Of a stretch of 25,317 nt of DNA, positions 1-7,431 are shown one piece after another. The notes beneath the pieces were generated by a model, which saw nothing but the letters and a program-made list of their open reading frames with translations, made no database searches and was not told where the DNA came from. The DNA comes from JAHISC01 sp964645815 (lineage in GTDB: Bacteria > Patescibacteriota > Patescibacteriia > UBA9934). How positions within the stretch are numbered: the stretch's first letter is position 1; each line of letters opens with the position of its first letter. The stretch lies in assembly GCA_964645815.1 (NCBI GenBank), contig CAZYCR010000010.1:1-25317 (forward strand), in the 5' to 3' direction. The translations under genes and the position numbers were made by a program.

Positions 1-1047
1 GTCGGAAACGCCTTTAAATTCTCTCAAGATCTTACGGATATTTTCTACCGAGACGCCGCGGAGCATAGCAGCGGCAACAGAAGTTAAAATATTTTCCATA
101 TTATGCTCTCCCTTCAAAGCAACTTCTCCCAGCTCAATAATCTCTTCTTCTTTATCTTCATGCCTGAACACAATTTTTGTCTCTTTCACAAAACAGCCGT
201 TGGATTCATGGTAGGTCCTCGATGCCCAAAAAAGTTTACCCTTAACTTCAGACTCCATGGCTCTGACAGTTTCGTGGTCCCAGTTTAGAATCGTATATTG
301 TTCAGGCGACTGCCATTCAAAGATGATTTCTTTGGAATGGATGTAGTCGCCATAAGAATGATAGCGATTGAGGTGATCTGGGTAAACGTTGGTTAGAATT
401 GAAATATCTGGACCCTTTTTCATTTCTTGAAAGGCTGCCGGTAAACTTTCTAAAAGCCAAGAAGACAACTCCAGTACAATCGGCGTTGGCTCTCCACGGT
501 GCAAAATCTCATCTAAGTGTTCCAGCGGCGAAACCTTAATATTTCCGGCTACTACCGCTCGATCGTCCTCTAATTCCAGCATTTCACCAATCATTTTGGT
601 CGTTGTTGTTTTACCCTTGGTGCCGGTAACAGCAATGATTGGATACGGACAATAGCGGAAAAATAGACTAACATCGGATTCAATTGGTACTCCAGCTTCT
701 TTAGCGGCGACTACAAACTCTGATTCACTAGGAACTCCCGGATTTTGAACGACACAATCAACTTCAATAAAATCCTCTTTTCGGTGTTCGCCGAGAACAA
801 AAAGTGGCGCATAAATTGTTCTTTCCGGATACATGGCCCGGTATTTTTCGTACCATTCCATGACTAAAGACATTGATTCCTCAAGTTCAGTCTCATCTTT
901 GAGATCAGTAATTATTGTTTGAGCTCCGTGCCGAATTAACCATTTTGCAGCACCTAAACCACTACCTTGCTTATAGCGCCCAAGCCCCATAACGGTAACT
1001 ACGGCGTCTTGAAAATTCTCAATTTTACTTAAATCCATACGATTCAT
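1..1047 (-). CDS. murD: UDP-N-acetylmuramoyl-L-alanine--D-glutamate ligase MurD (3' end cut by window edge)
   Basis: This cytoplasmic Mur ligase adds D-glutamate to UDP-MurNAc-L-Ala in peptidoglycan precursor synthesis, using ATP. An uninterrupted frame of 349 codons runs from ATG at 1047 to the window edge; the stop lies outside. Visible marks are an N-terminal nucleotide-binding fold (VTVMGLGRYKQGSG, residues 17-30), the Mur ATP loop GTKGKTTTT (142-150), the central-domain motif NVYPDHLNRYH (220-230) and the start of the C-terminal domain with LKGEHNMEN (311-319). The N-terminal fold and HN motif favour MurD over MurC, MurE or MurF. MurD is usually about 450 residues, so about 100 are missing. 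An alternative ATG sits at 1038, and no clear ribosome site precedes either start. It follows the P-type ATPase by 47 nt on the same strand and is probably cotranscribed, away from the mraY-ftsW-murG cluster at 5240-8487. Confidence 0.9.
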   Translation of the reverse strand, partial: MNRMDLSKIENFQDAVVTVMGLGRYKQGSGLGAAKWLIRHGAQTIITDLKDETELEESMSLVMEWYEKYRAMYPERTIYAPLFVLGEHRKEDFIEVDCVVQNPGVPSESEFVVAAKEAGVPIESDVSLFFRYCPYPIIAVTGTKGKTTTTKMIGEMLELEDDRAVVAGNIKVSPLEHLDEILHRGEPTPIVLELSSWLLESLPAAFQEMKKGPDISILTNVYPDHLNRYHSYGDYIHSKEIIFEWQSPEQYTILNWDHETVRAMESEVKGKLFWASRTYHESNGCFVKETKIVFRHEDKEEEIIELGEVALKGEHNMENILTSVAAAMLRGVSVENIRKILREFKGVSD

Positions 1048-1094
1048 ATTATAGTCGGCTTTCTTGATTTGCTCAAACCATGATCAATAATAAA

Positions 1095-3728
1095 CTATGA
1101 TCGAGCTTTATGATGATTATAAATTTCTTTGACAATCTCGATACAGAGTAGTTCAAAGATACCAAAACCTAATAAGATTAACCATTCAAAAACATGTAGA
1201 TCAACAAAGCCAAAAAGTTCCTTTAATGGCTCAACGACTAATGGCAAAGCTAAGAGAAGAAAGCCAAAGACAACACCTAAAACCAACCATTTATTTTGAA
1301 ACGGATGCGAGCGGAAAATGGTGCTGCGGAACTTTCGAATGGCGAAAATATATAATAAAGAGTCCAGACCAAGAGCAACGAAAATAAATGTTCGAATTTC
1401 AGCCAAATCAATTTCCATTTTTAATAAGTAAGCGTAAATGCCAAAAAGAACCAGATCCGTAAACAGTCCAATGATAAGAATCAATACTTTCATTTCTCCA
1501 TTAAGAATCGGTTCATTTTTACGCCGTGGTGGTTCTTTCATGATCTCCTTTTCACCCGGCTCAAAAGTCAACGCGATGCTTGGAAAACCGTCTGTAATAA
1601 GGTTGATCCAAAGAATTTGGGCCGGCAAAATTGGAACCGGTAAAGAAAGAATTAATGAGCCCAAAACAAGCAGAATTTCCGAAAAACTATCTGAGAGCAA
1701 ATAGACGATCATCTTGCGTAAGTTATCAAAAATGATTCTTCCTTCGCGGATAGCATCAACGATTGTTTTAAAATTATTGTCCAAAAGAACTATATCAGCC
1801 GTCTCTTTAGCGACTTCGGTACCAGAGCCAAGAGCGATACCGATGTCGGCCGCTTTAAGGGCTGGAGCATCGTTAACTCCATCTCCGGTCATTGCAACTG
1901 ATGCACCATTCCGTTGCCAGGCATAAATAATTCTTAGTTTGTGTCGAGGAGAAACTCTGGCGTAAACATTGATGGAAGTTAGACGATCTTGTAGGGTGTC
2001 ATCGGTCATTTCATCCAATTCAAGACCGGTTAAGAGGGTTTTTTGCGAAGCTTCAAGACCAGCCTTTTGAGCAATCAAGAGCGCAGTATCCGGATGATCG
2101 CCGGTGATCATGATTGGACGTAAACCGGCAGCTCGAGCTTCTTCGATCGTTTTGGCAGCCTCCGGGCGCAGTGGATCGCGCAAGCCTACAAAACCCAAAA
2201 TCTCAATATCTTTAACTTCTTCTGGATCGAGGTCTTCCAGACTCGGCATGTTTTCTCGTCGTGCCACAGCTAAAACTCGCAAACCTCGGCCAACCATATC
2301 TTGAAAGTCACAGAGGACTTTCTGCTTGGTCTTGTCGGAAATATCAGCTCGCTCGACTAAAAGATCCGGGGCACCGACAACGTATAAAGTATTGCCATTT
2401 TCATTTTCAATAATCCGAGCGGAAAATTTATTCTTTGAACTAAAAGGTAAATCCCGTCCAAGTCGATGACTACCATCAGCAAACATTTCTTTGTAAGGCA
2501 GAATATATTTCATGACAGCTATCTCGGTTTGACTGCCGGAAAAATCTGCTTCGCCAATTTTTTCACCGATGACTACTCCACTGGTGTAATAAAGAGCTTG
2601 CATGAATTCTTTCTGACGGGCTGTTTTTGGCTCGCCATGAATTTCTTCATCGCCAACACAGACTTCAACTACTTCCATCTCGCCAGTCGTCAGTGTTCCA
2701 GTTTTATCAGCACAAATAATTTGCACACTACCTAAAGTCTCGGCAGCAATTAAGCGCCTGACCAGTGCTTTCTTTTTTAAAATCCGCTGCATGCCAATAG
2801 CCAGAATAACGGTAATGGCAACGGCCAGACCTTCTGGAATAGCTGAAACCGTAATCGCGACAGCAATTTTAAAAACCTCCAAAGCATCAAGTCCACGCAA
2901 TATTCCTAAAACAAAAACCAAAGAAGCCAAGCCGAGAACGATTAAACCAAGTACGCGTGCAAACGACTGTAATTGCTTTTGCAATGGTGTTTTTTCATCT
3001 CCCACGCTCAAAACTAATTTTGTGATTTTACCTATTTCGCTCTCTAACCCCGTAGCCACAACAATAACCTCTGCCCGACCTTGAGTCACNNNNNNNNNNG
3101 TCACAGTTGTCCCAGCAAAGACCATATTTTTCCTGTCAGCTAGCGCCAGTTTTCTGGATTGAATAGCTGCTGACTTCTTAACCGGAACCGACTCCCCTGT
3201 TAGAGCTGCTTCTTTTACTTCCAGAACTTGTTCCTCGACGATCCGACCATCGGCTGTAACTTTATCGCCGGCCGCAAGCAACATAATGTCCCCAGGTACT
3301 AAATCTTCCGCCGAGATGATCATTTGTTGACCATGACGTCTGACTTTAACTTGAACGGGTAAATATTTCTTTAAGGCCTGCAAAGAACGATCAGCACGAT
3401 ATTCTTCAACAAAACCCAAAATTGCGTTCAAGCCAACCGCAATACTGATAACCGAAAAATCCAACCATTCTCCCAAAAAGAAACTAATTACTGCTGCAGC
3501 GACGAGGATAAAAATCAGAGGGCTGGCAAACTGATCAAAAAGAATACGCCAGGCACTTTTTCCTTGCCGACTGGGGAGTTTGTTTAAGCCGAATTCTTGT
3601 TGTCTTTTTTCTACTTCCCGATCAGTTAAACCATCTCTGGTAACCGAAAAAGTATCGAGAACATCCTCGATTGTCTGCGCGTGCCAAGGCAATAATTGAC
3701 CAGACTCGGAATTACTATTCTCAATCAT
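1095..3728 (-). CDS. Cation-transporting P-type ATPase, calcium type (P2A); contains a 10-N assembly gap
   Basis: This membrane pump couples ATP hydrolysis to cation export, most likely Ca2+. The order is a cation-ATPase N-terminal domain (about 10-75), a first membrane pair, an actuator domain with TGES (177-180), membrane segment 4 with AIPEG (296-300), the phosphorylation motif DKTGTLT (341-347), a nucleotide domain, the hinge MTGDGVNDAP, and membrane segments 5-10. Segment 6 carries NLITDG. The AIPEG plus N-x3-D pattern matches SERCA/PMCA-like Ca2+ pumps better than Na,K- or metal pumps. Length (877 codons) is normal for bacterial P2A enzymes. Ten Ns at 3090-3099 give four unknown residues (210-213) in the conserved actuator region; see the finding on the artificial gap. 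Start ATG 3728 is preceded by GGAG and a TATAAT box only 6 nt upstream. The true ion is not proven by sequence. Confidence 0.92.
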   Translation of the reverse strand: MIENSNSESGQLLPWHAQTIEDVLDTFSVTRDGLTDREVEKRQQEFGLNKLPSRQGKSAWRILFDQFASPLIFILVAAAVISFFLGEWLDFSVISIAVGLNAILGFVEEYRADRSLQALKKYLPVQVKVRRHGQQMIISAEDLVPGDIMLLAAGDKVTADGRIVEEQVLEVKEAALTGESVPVKKSAAIQSRKLALADRKNMVFAGTTVXXXXVTQGRAEVIVVATGLESEIGKITKLVLSVGDEKTPLQKQLQSFARVLGLIVLGLASLVFVLGILRGLDALEVFKIAVAITVSAIPEGLAVAITVILAIGMQRILKKKALVRRLIAAETLGSVQIICADKTGTLTTGEMEVVEVCVGDEEIHGEPKTARQKEFMQALYYTSGVVIGEKIGEADFSGSQTEIAVMKYILPYKEMFADGSHRLGRDLPFSSKNKFSARIIENENGNTLYVVGAPDLLVERADISDKTKQKVLCDFQDMVGRGLRVLAVARRENMPSLEDLDPEEVKDIEILGFVGLRDPLRPEAAKTIEEARAAGLRPIMITGDHPDTALLIAQKAGLEASQKTLLTGLELDEMTDDTLQDRLTSINVYARVSPRHKLRIIYAWQRNGASVAMTGDGVNDAPALKAADIGIALGSGTEVAKETADIVLLDNNFKTIVDAIREGRIIFDNLRKMIVYLLSDSFSEILLVLGSLILSLPVPILPAQILWINLITDGFPSIALTFEPGEKEIMKEPPRRKNEPILNGEMKVLILIIGLFTDLVLFGIYAYLLKMEIDLAEIRTFIFVALGLDSLLYIFAIRKFRSTIFRSHPFQNKWLVLGVVFGFLLLALPLVVEPLKELFGFVDLHVFEWLILLGFGIFELLCIEIVKEIYNHHKARS
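3090..3099. other. Run of 10 N (assembly gap) inside the P-type ATPase
   Basis: Ten unknown bases are flanked on both sides by the same five bases, GTCAC (3085-3089 and 3100-3104). The run keeps the reading frame only because 10 Ns plus the 5-base duplicate make 15 nt. This looks like a scaffold join with a placeholder gap, not real sequence. Confidence 0.95.
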
Positions 3729-3734
3729 AACTCC

Positions 3735-3740
3735 ATTATA
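3735..3740 (-). promoter_or_regulatory. Extended -10 box of the P-type ATPase promoter
   Basis: On the minus strand the sequence reads TGG-TATAAT, followed by GGAGTT and then the ATG at 3728. Only six bases separate the -10 box from the start codon, so transcription is predicted to begin at or within a base of the ATG. No good -35 box is visible at the usual distance; the TG extension may compensate. Confidence 0.6.
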
Positions 3741-3750
3741 CCAGGAATAC

Positions 3751-3779
3751 TTGATCTTTTTTAAAAAATATGGTATAAA
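3751..3779 (+). promoter_or_regulatory. Promoter for the element A - tRNA-Lys transcript
   Basis: TTGATC (3751-3756) lies 17 bases before TATAAA (3774-3779), which is preceded by TGG (extended -10). Transcription would start near 3786, giving a leader of about 215 nt before the mature tRNA. It is divergent from and close to the ATPase promoter. Confidence 0.65.
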
Positions 3780-3849
3780 ATCGCCGTTACGTTAGGATAT
3801 TACAGATCAATCGCAAATCGCCAAATTTATATCATCTCGACTTGAGACA

Positions 3850-3986
3850 AACGAGCGTAGCAAATTTGGATGAGATGCAAGGAAGAGAACGAGCCTGCCT
3901 GCCGGCAGGCGGGCATGGAGGAGCCGTACTGAACATATACGGTGACAACAGGCGCAGATTTCTAACACAGCAGATCGCCAAATTTG
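3850..3986 (+). ncRNA. Structured leader element, copy A (upstream of tRNA-Lys)
   Basis: This noncoding stretch closely matches a second copy at 9027-9173. Shared blocks are AACGAGCGTAGCAAA (3850-3864), TTGGATG, CAAGGAAGA, GGAGCCGTACT, ACGGTGAC and GCGCAGATTTCT. It folds into a closing stem CAAATTTGG (3861-3869) with CCAAATTTG (3978-3986), an ATGC/GCAT stem (3875-3878 with 3913-3916) around an AAGGAAGA-AA-CGA loop, a CCGTA/TACGG hairpin (3924-3928 with 3938-3942), and GGCG/CGCC (3951-3954 with 3976-3979). A 22-nt GC-rich palindrome (3893-3914) is inserted at the top of the second stem relative to copy B. The tRNA begins 14 nt after the closing stem. A leader RNA processed from the tRNA precursor and a mobile palindromic repeat both fit; conserved loops over changed but paired stems favour a functional RNA. 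I do not recognise the family. Confidence 0.7.
3893..3914. repeat. 22-nt GC-rich near-perfect palindrome inserted in element A
   Basis: The halves GCCTGCCTGCC and GGCAGGCGGGC pair along all 11 positions with a single G-U wobble. Copy B has no equivalent: its sequence runs directly from CGA to GTAT. It looks like a small palindromic insertion of a kind common between genes in CPR genomes (established only from general familiarity, not searched). Confidence 0.75.
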
Positions 3987-3999
3987 TAGCGAGTATTAA

Positions 4000-4075
4000 G
4001 CACCGGTAGCTCAGCTGGTAGAGCAAAGGCCTTTTAAGCCTGTGGTCGTGGGTTCGAGTCCCACCCGGTGTACCA
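4000..4075 (+). tRNA. tRNA-Lys (anticodon TTT)
   Basis: A full cloverleaf is readable. The acceptor stem is 4000-4006 with 4065-4071 (first pair G-U). The D arm is GCTC/GAGC (4009-4012 with 4021-4024). The anticodon stem is 4026-4030 with 4038-4042, with an A-G mismatch at the top pair, and its loop CTTTTAA carries TTT at 4033-4035. The T arm is GTGGG/CCCAC with loop TTCGAGT. The discriminator is A and CCA is encoded at 4073-4075. It sits alone in its transcription unit behind element A and is followed at once by a terminator. Confidence 0.97.
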
Positions 4076-4079
4076 AAAA

Positions 4080-4105
4080 AACTTCGATTTTATCGGAGTT
4101 TTTTT
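4080..4105. terminator. Bidirectional intrinsic terminator after tRNA-Lys
   Basis: The 9-bp stem AACTTCGAT / ATCGGAGTT (one G-U pair) with a 3-nt loop is followed by seven Ts on the plus strand. The A-run before the stem gives a T-run on the minus strand, so it can also end transcription of the methyltransferase gene that stops at 4158. Confidence 0.85.
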
Positions 4106-4157
4106 GTAGGAAAAACAACGATTCATTAGGTAGTTTTTTGTTTGTTGAACGGTTAGC

Positions 4158-4901
4158 TCAAATTAAGACTTTTTGTTTTTTCTTAAAAGAATGGACTCGA
4201 GCGATCGGCTGCTTTTTAATTTGTTCGTACTCCGGTCGAGCCAATAAAAAATCTTTGGTGGCAATCAGTGGTCGACTGTCAAAACACTCTAACCCAGCTG
4301 CCTGTGCAGTCTCTATCAAAAAAGATTCTTTTCTAATGATTCCAACCATTTTTCCAGATCGCGGTCTGGTCACGCCAATAACGTACTCATGATCGTTTAA
4401 CTCTTCCACTTCAAGTTTGTAATCAAAACGGGGTAATTTGTTATACTCGTAATCCGGGTCGATAGAAACAAAAATTCCGTCATCCTTCATAAAAGTAATA
4501 ATTTTGCGGTAAAGCTTGTTTAGATCCTCAAAATAATCAGAAGCCATCACCAGAAAGACAAAATCAAACTTCTTATTTAATTGACTCGAAAATAGATCGT
4601 TGCATTCAAATTCACTACTAGATAAATATTCACGAGCAATCTCACAATTTTTCTCGGCTGGCTCAATGCCAAAAACCTCAGTTGCACCAAGTTCTTTGAT
4701 TCGATGAAGCAACCAACCTGTACCACTAGCAATATCGAGCACTGATTTATCATGATAATCAAGATCGAGCTCGCGAATGTACTGCCAGAATAATTTTCTT
4801 TCTGGAGTCTCTAAAGTTCCTTCGGCTCTAAAATTTAGATCCGACAGATCATATTGCTTGGGATTGAGAGCGCGTTGCAATAAAATTGACATATTAGTCA
4901 T
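4158..4901 (-). CDS. Class I SAM-dependent methyltransferase, substrate unknown
   Basis: This is a 247-residue cytoplasmic methyltransferase of the Rossmann class. Motif I reads VLDIASGTGW (54-63), and the acidic residue at the end of strand 2 is in FGIEPA (E80). Strand 4 appears as FDFVFLVMASDYFED, followed by a 'kdDGiFVSidPD' segment like the post-motif region of UbiE/Methyltransf_11-type enzymes. The C-terminus is very basic (HSFKKKQKVL). The substrate cannot be read from the sequence. A second in-frame ATG lies at 4892, and neither start has a convincing ribosome site. The gene is monocistronic: it is divergent from the small acidic gene at 5009 and ends at the bidirectional terminator behind tRNA-Lys. 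Confidence 0.85.
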   Translation of the reverse strand: MTNMSILLQRALNPKQYDLSDLNFRAEGTLETPERKLFWQYIRELDLDYHDKSVLDIASGTGWLLHRIKELGATEVFGIEPAEKNCEIAREYLSSSEFECNDLFSSQLNKKFDFVFLVMASDYFEDLNKLYRKIITFMKDDGIFVSIDPDYEYNKLPRFDYKLEVEELNDHEYVIGVTRPRSGKMVGIIRKESFLIETAQAAGLECFDSRPLIATKDFLLARPEYEQIKKQPIARVHSFKKKQKVLI

Positions 4902-4949
4902 CTTAACATCAAACTAAAAAAAACAATTTCTCATAAAATTGAAATTTAG

Positions 4950-4979
4950 TTGTCTTCATTGCATCTTTTCTGCTATAAT
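4950..4979 (+). promoter_or_regulatory. Promoter of the small acidic protein gene
   Basis: TTGTCT (4950-4955) lies 18 bases before TATAAT (4974-4979), which is preceded by TGC (extended -10). Transcription would start near 4986, about 23 nt before the ATG at 5009. No Shine-Dalgarno sequence is seen in that leader. Confidence 0.75.
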
Positions 4980-5008
4980 GTCTTTCGTAATTCATAATCA
5001 CAATTATT

Positions 5009-5176
5009 ATGTTTTGTGAAGTATGTAATGCAGAAATGCCTGATGACCACACTCATGAGGACATGGCTGCAGAAGAGTCAACAGAAACAACCATGGAGGA
5101 TACAGAAAGCGTGTCTGATGACACCGAAGAGGTTGCAGAAGATGCAGAGAATGTAGCTGAAGACATGGCTGAGTAA
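5009..5176 (+). CDS. Small acidic protein with CxxC and HxH, function unknown
   Basis: This 55-residue ORF has its own promoter (TATAAT at 4974-4979) and a strong terminator (5205-5232), so it is very likely expressed. The N-terminus begins MFCEVCNAEMPDDHTHEDM: Cys3 and Cys6 form a CxxC knuckle, and His14 and His16 could complete a metal site. The rest is a strongly acidic tail of Glu/Asp-Ala/Val/Thr repeats, such as AEDAENVAEDMAE, with almost no Lys or Arg and no membrane segment. It may be disordered and soluble. Metal binding is inference. I do not recognise the family. It is flanked by the divergent methyltransferase and the convergent murG, with no functional clue from either. Confidence 0.75.
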   Translation: MFCEVCNAEMPDDHTHEDMAAEESTETTMEDTESVSDDTEEVAEDAENVAEDMAE

Positions 5177-5204
5177 TTTTACCTGAAGCCTCTAAAGCTA
5201 TTTT

Positions 5205-5236
5205 AAAACCACCGGCCGAAGCCGGTGGTTTTATTT
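5205..5236. terminator. Strong intrinsic terminator between the small acidic gene and murG
   Basis: A perfect 12-bp stem, AAAACCACCGGC (5205-5216) with GCCGGTGGTTTT (5221-5232), with tetraloop CGAA, is followed by ATTTTG on the plus strand. It lies between convergent genes and can also stop minus-strand transcripts reading out of murG, though the minus-side T-tract is weaker. Confidence 0.9.
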
Positions 5237-5239
5237 TGT

Positions 5240-6316
5240 TTATCGTTTAAGTAATCCGTTAGCCTCGTGAATGATCATCCCGGCCGCATGCATCGGCAGT
5301 AACGAACGTAAATTTCTGATCAAACTCTGTCGTAAATCACTTTGAAACATTATCTTCTCAATCTCCTGTTTTAAAACTTGCGGATTAAGTTCGTGGATCA
5401 CCAGAGCCGCTTCTTTGTCTTCAAGGACTCGGGCATTGGCCTCTTGGTGAGAATCTGGAATCGGAATGAGAATCGTTGGTTTTCTCAAAGCGGCGATTTC
5501 CAAGATTGTACCCATTCCAGCTCGAGCTACAACCACATCAGCTGCAGCATAAAGATCTGCCATATTGGTAAAAAATTCTCGGGCTACGTAAGTGCCTTTG
5601 GTTTCCTCTAAATCTTCGTCCAATTTACCCTTACCCGCCAAATGAACAATGTTCATTTTTGTTCTCAAATCTGAAACAACTGCTGCCAATGATTGATTAA
5701 TTGCAGCTGCTCCTGTACCGCCGCCAAAAATAGCTACAGTTGGCTTGTTGGTATCGAGCTCGAACATGTCTTTAAATAATTCTGAATCACCATCTAGTAA
5801 ATCCGGCCTTACCAAACCACCAACGACGATTGTTTTGTTTGGCGGAAATGCACTGGCTGACTCTTCCCAAGTAACACTCACCCGACTAGCAAACGGAGCC
5901 ATAACCTTATTAGCAACACCGGGTATGACGTCTAACTGATGCACCCAGCATGGAATTCGCATCAATTTAGCCATGATAATAATCGGTACGCTAACATAAC
6001 CACCAGCCGTAAAAACCATGTGTGGCTGAATAGTTTTCAAAAGAGCAAAAGCTCTGATGCAGCTCATCAATAACTGTGGAACAACCAAAAACCAACTCCA
6101 TTTTTTGTTCCGGTCCAACTTAGGGGCGCTTAGTGAGTAGAAAGGGATATCTTTTTCTTCGATTAACTCACTTTCCGGTCCATCTTCTGTACCCACCCAG
6201 GAAAACAAAACATTTTTATCTTGTTCCTTCCAAACTTCCATCAATGCCAATAATGGCGTCACCGGACCCAAGGTTCCGCCACCGGTCATGAGGATGTGCT
6301 TGTGTTCATAGTACAT
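5240..6316 (-). CDS. murG: UDP-GlcNAc:lipid I GlcNAc transferase MurG
   Basis: This membrane-associated GT-B glycosyltransferase makes lipid II from lipid I and UDP-GlcNAc. It has 358 residues, the usual length. The first glycine loop reads GGGTLGPVTP (12-21), a second N-domain element is FTAGGYVSVP, the domain start for UDP binding is AIFGGGTGAAAIN, and the donor-site signature near 275-295 includes MGTILEIAALRKPTILIPIP and SHQEANA. The first loop normally reads GGTGGH; here the His is replaced by Pro18 and a Gly by Leu (see findings). It is the last gene of the mraY-ftsW-murG unit, starting one base after the ftsW stop codon, which suggests coupled translation. It ends just before the terminator at 5205-5232. 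Confidence 0.92.
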   Translation of the reverse strand: MYYEHKHILMTGGGTLGPVTPLLALMEVWKEQDKNVLFSWVGTEDGPESELIEEKDIPFYSLSAPKLDRNKKWSWFLVVPQLLMSCIRAFALLKTIQPHMVFTAGGYVSVPIIIMAKLMRIPCWVHQLDVIPGVANKVMAPFASRVSVTWEESASAFPPNKTIVVGGLVRPDLLDGDSELFKDMFELDTNKPTVAIFGGGTGAAAINQSLAAVVSDLRTKMNIVHLAGKGKLDEDLEETKGTYVAREFFTNMADLYAAADVVVARAGMGTILEIAALRKPTILIPIPDSHQEANARVLEDKEAALVIHELNPQVLKQEIEKIMFQSDLRQSLIRNLRSLLPMHAAGMIIHEANGLLKR

Positions 6317-6317
6317 A

Positions 6318-7430
6318 TCAGACTTCCTTCGAATAGCGTGAAATATTTAAAACAATCCCTACTGCTGCTAATGATACCACGAGCGAAGTTCCTCCATAAC
6401 TCAAAAACGGCAAAGGCACGCCAGTGATCGGTAAAAGTCCAATCATTGCACCAATATTTATAAATGCCTGAAAACCGAACCAAGCTATAATTCCAACTAC
6501 CAAAAACTTGCCAAAATCATCGTGAGACTTTTCCGCAATCTTTAGACCTTGCCAAAGCATAGCAACGTAGCCGACCAGAAATAAAGAAGTGAATAAGAAA
6601 CCAAGTTCTTCACTCATAACAGCAAAAATTGAATCTCCGGCAACCTCTGGCAGGTACTGAAATTTCTGCAAAGAATGCCCGTAGCCACGGCCAAAAAAAC
6701 CACCGGAACCAATTGCCAGCAGTGCCTGATTGATTTGATAACCAATTCCCTGTGGATCTAACTCTGGGTGAAGAAAAGTCATAAATCGAGCAGCTCGGTA
6801 AGGGGACGATTGAATAGCAACTCCCAAGGCTACTGTTCCGGCAACACCAAGACCTAACAGATAATGCAATGGACCGCCAGCAATAAAATAAACGCTTAAG
6901 GCCATAGCAGTAATGATCGATAATGTCCCTAAGTCTGGCTGCAATAACATCAAAAGACCAATAACCGCCAAAATCACGATAAACGGCACAAAGCCTGAAT
7001 GAACGTCGTGCAGTTCTGACTGACGTTTTTCCATCCAGGCAGCCAGATAAATTAGGAAAGTCAATTTAACTAACTCTGCTGGCTGAAAAGCAACTCCGGC
7101 AATAGAAACCCAGCTTTTAGCAAAAGTTCCGTAGTCAGCACCGACGCCTGGGATAAAAACCAAGATCAAAAGGAGAATCGAGATACCAAGCATTGGCAAA
7201 GCCCATTTTCGATACAGTTGATAAGGTGTCAGATAGGTAAAAACCAAAGCAACGATCCCCGGTAACAATCCGGAGACAAGTTGATGTTTTAAAAAATAGT
7301 AACTGTCACCAAAACGTTCGTAACCAACCGGGCTTGAAGCTGAGGTCAAAATAACTAGGCCGAAGACAACAAGAATGCCTATGATCAGGAAAAATGTTTT
7401 ATCGACTTTTCCCCTCGCGGCATCTCTCAT
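6318..7430 (-). CDS. ftsW: SEDS peptidoglycan polymerase FtsW
   Basis: This is a polytopic SEDS-family glycosyltransferase that polymerises lipid II, here with about ten membrane segments in 370 residues. Diagnostic stretches are the SYxFLKHQL-type segment near residues 44-52, FQPAELVKLTFLIYLAAW (TMs 4-5), LMLLQPDLGT with the conserved PDLG, the extracellular block GIGYQINQALLAIGSGGFFGRG, QKFQYLPEVAGDSIFAV with the conserved P-E-x-x-x-D-S-I-F, and the C-terminal GLLPITGVPLPFLSYGGTS. FtsW rather than RodA is chosen because it sits between mraY and murG as in the dcw cluster; sequence alone would not decide. It starts one base after the mraY stop, and murG starts one base after its own stop. 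Confidence 0.92.
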   Translation of the reverse strand: MRDAARGKVDKTFFLIIGILVVFGLVILTSASSPVGYERFGDSYYFLKHQLVSGLLPGIVALVFTYLTPYQLYRKWALPMLGISILLLILVFIPGVGADYGTFAKSWVSIAGVAFQPAELVKLTFLIYLAAWMEKRQSELHDVHSGFVPFIVILAVIGLLMLLQPDLGTLSIITAMALSVYFIAGGPLHYLLGLGVAGTVALGVAIQSSPYRAARFMTFLHPELDPQGIGYQINQALLAIGSGGFFGRGYGHSLQKFQYLPEVAGDSIFAVMSEELGFLFTSLFLVGYVAMLWQGLKIAEKSHDDFGKFLVVGIIAWFGFQAFINIGAMIGLLPITGVPLPFLSYGGTSLVVSLAAVGIVLNISRYSKEV

Positions 7431-7431
7431 A

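Noticed and set aside
3921..3945. GAGCCGTAC...GTACGGT in both element copies recalls group II intron domain V.
   Set aside because: Domain V is a 34-nt hairpin with an internal two-base bulge and a GNRA-type tetraloop. Here the hairpin is shorter with a variable 7-9-nt loop, and there is no intron ORF or other domain.
3832..4026. Minus-strand ORF whose peptide resembles that of a similar ORF at 8939-9184 (both share CVRNLR and SPY..STAP).
   Set aside because: The resemblance follows from the conserved RNA element on the opposite strand; the ORF runs into tRNA-Lys, has no start signal, and the stem changes preserve base pairing rather than amino acids.
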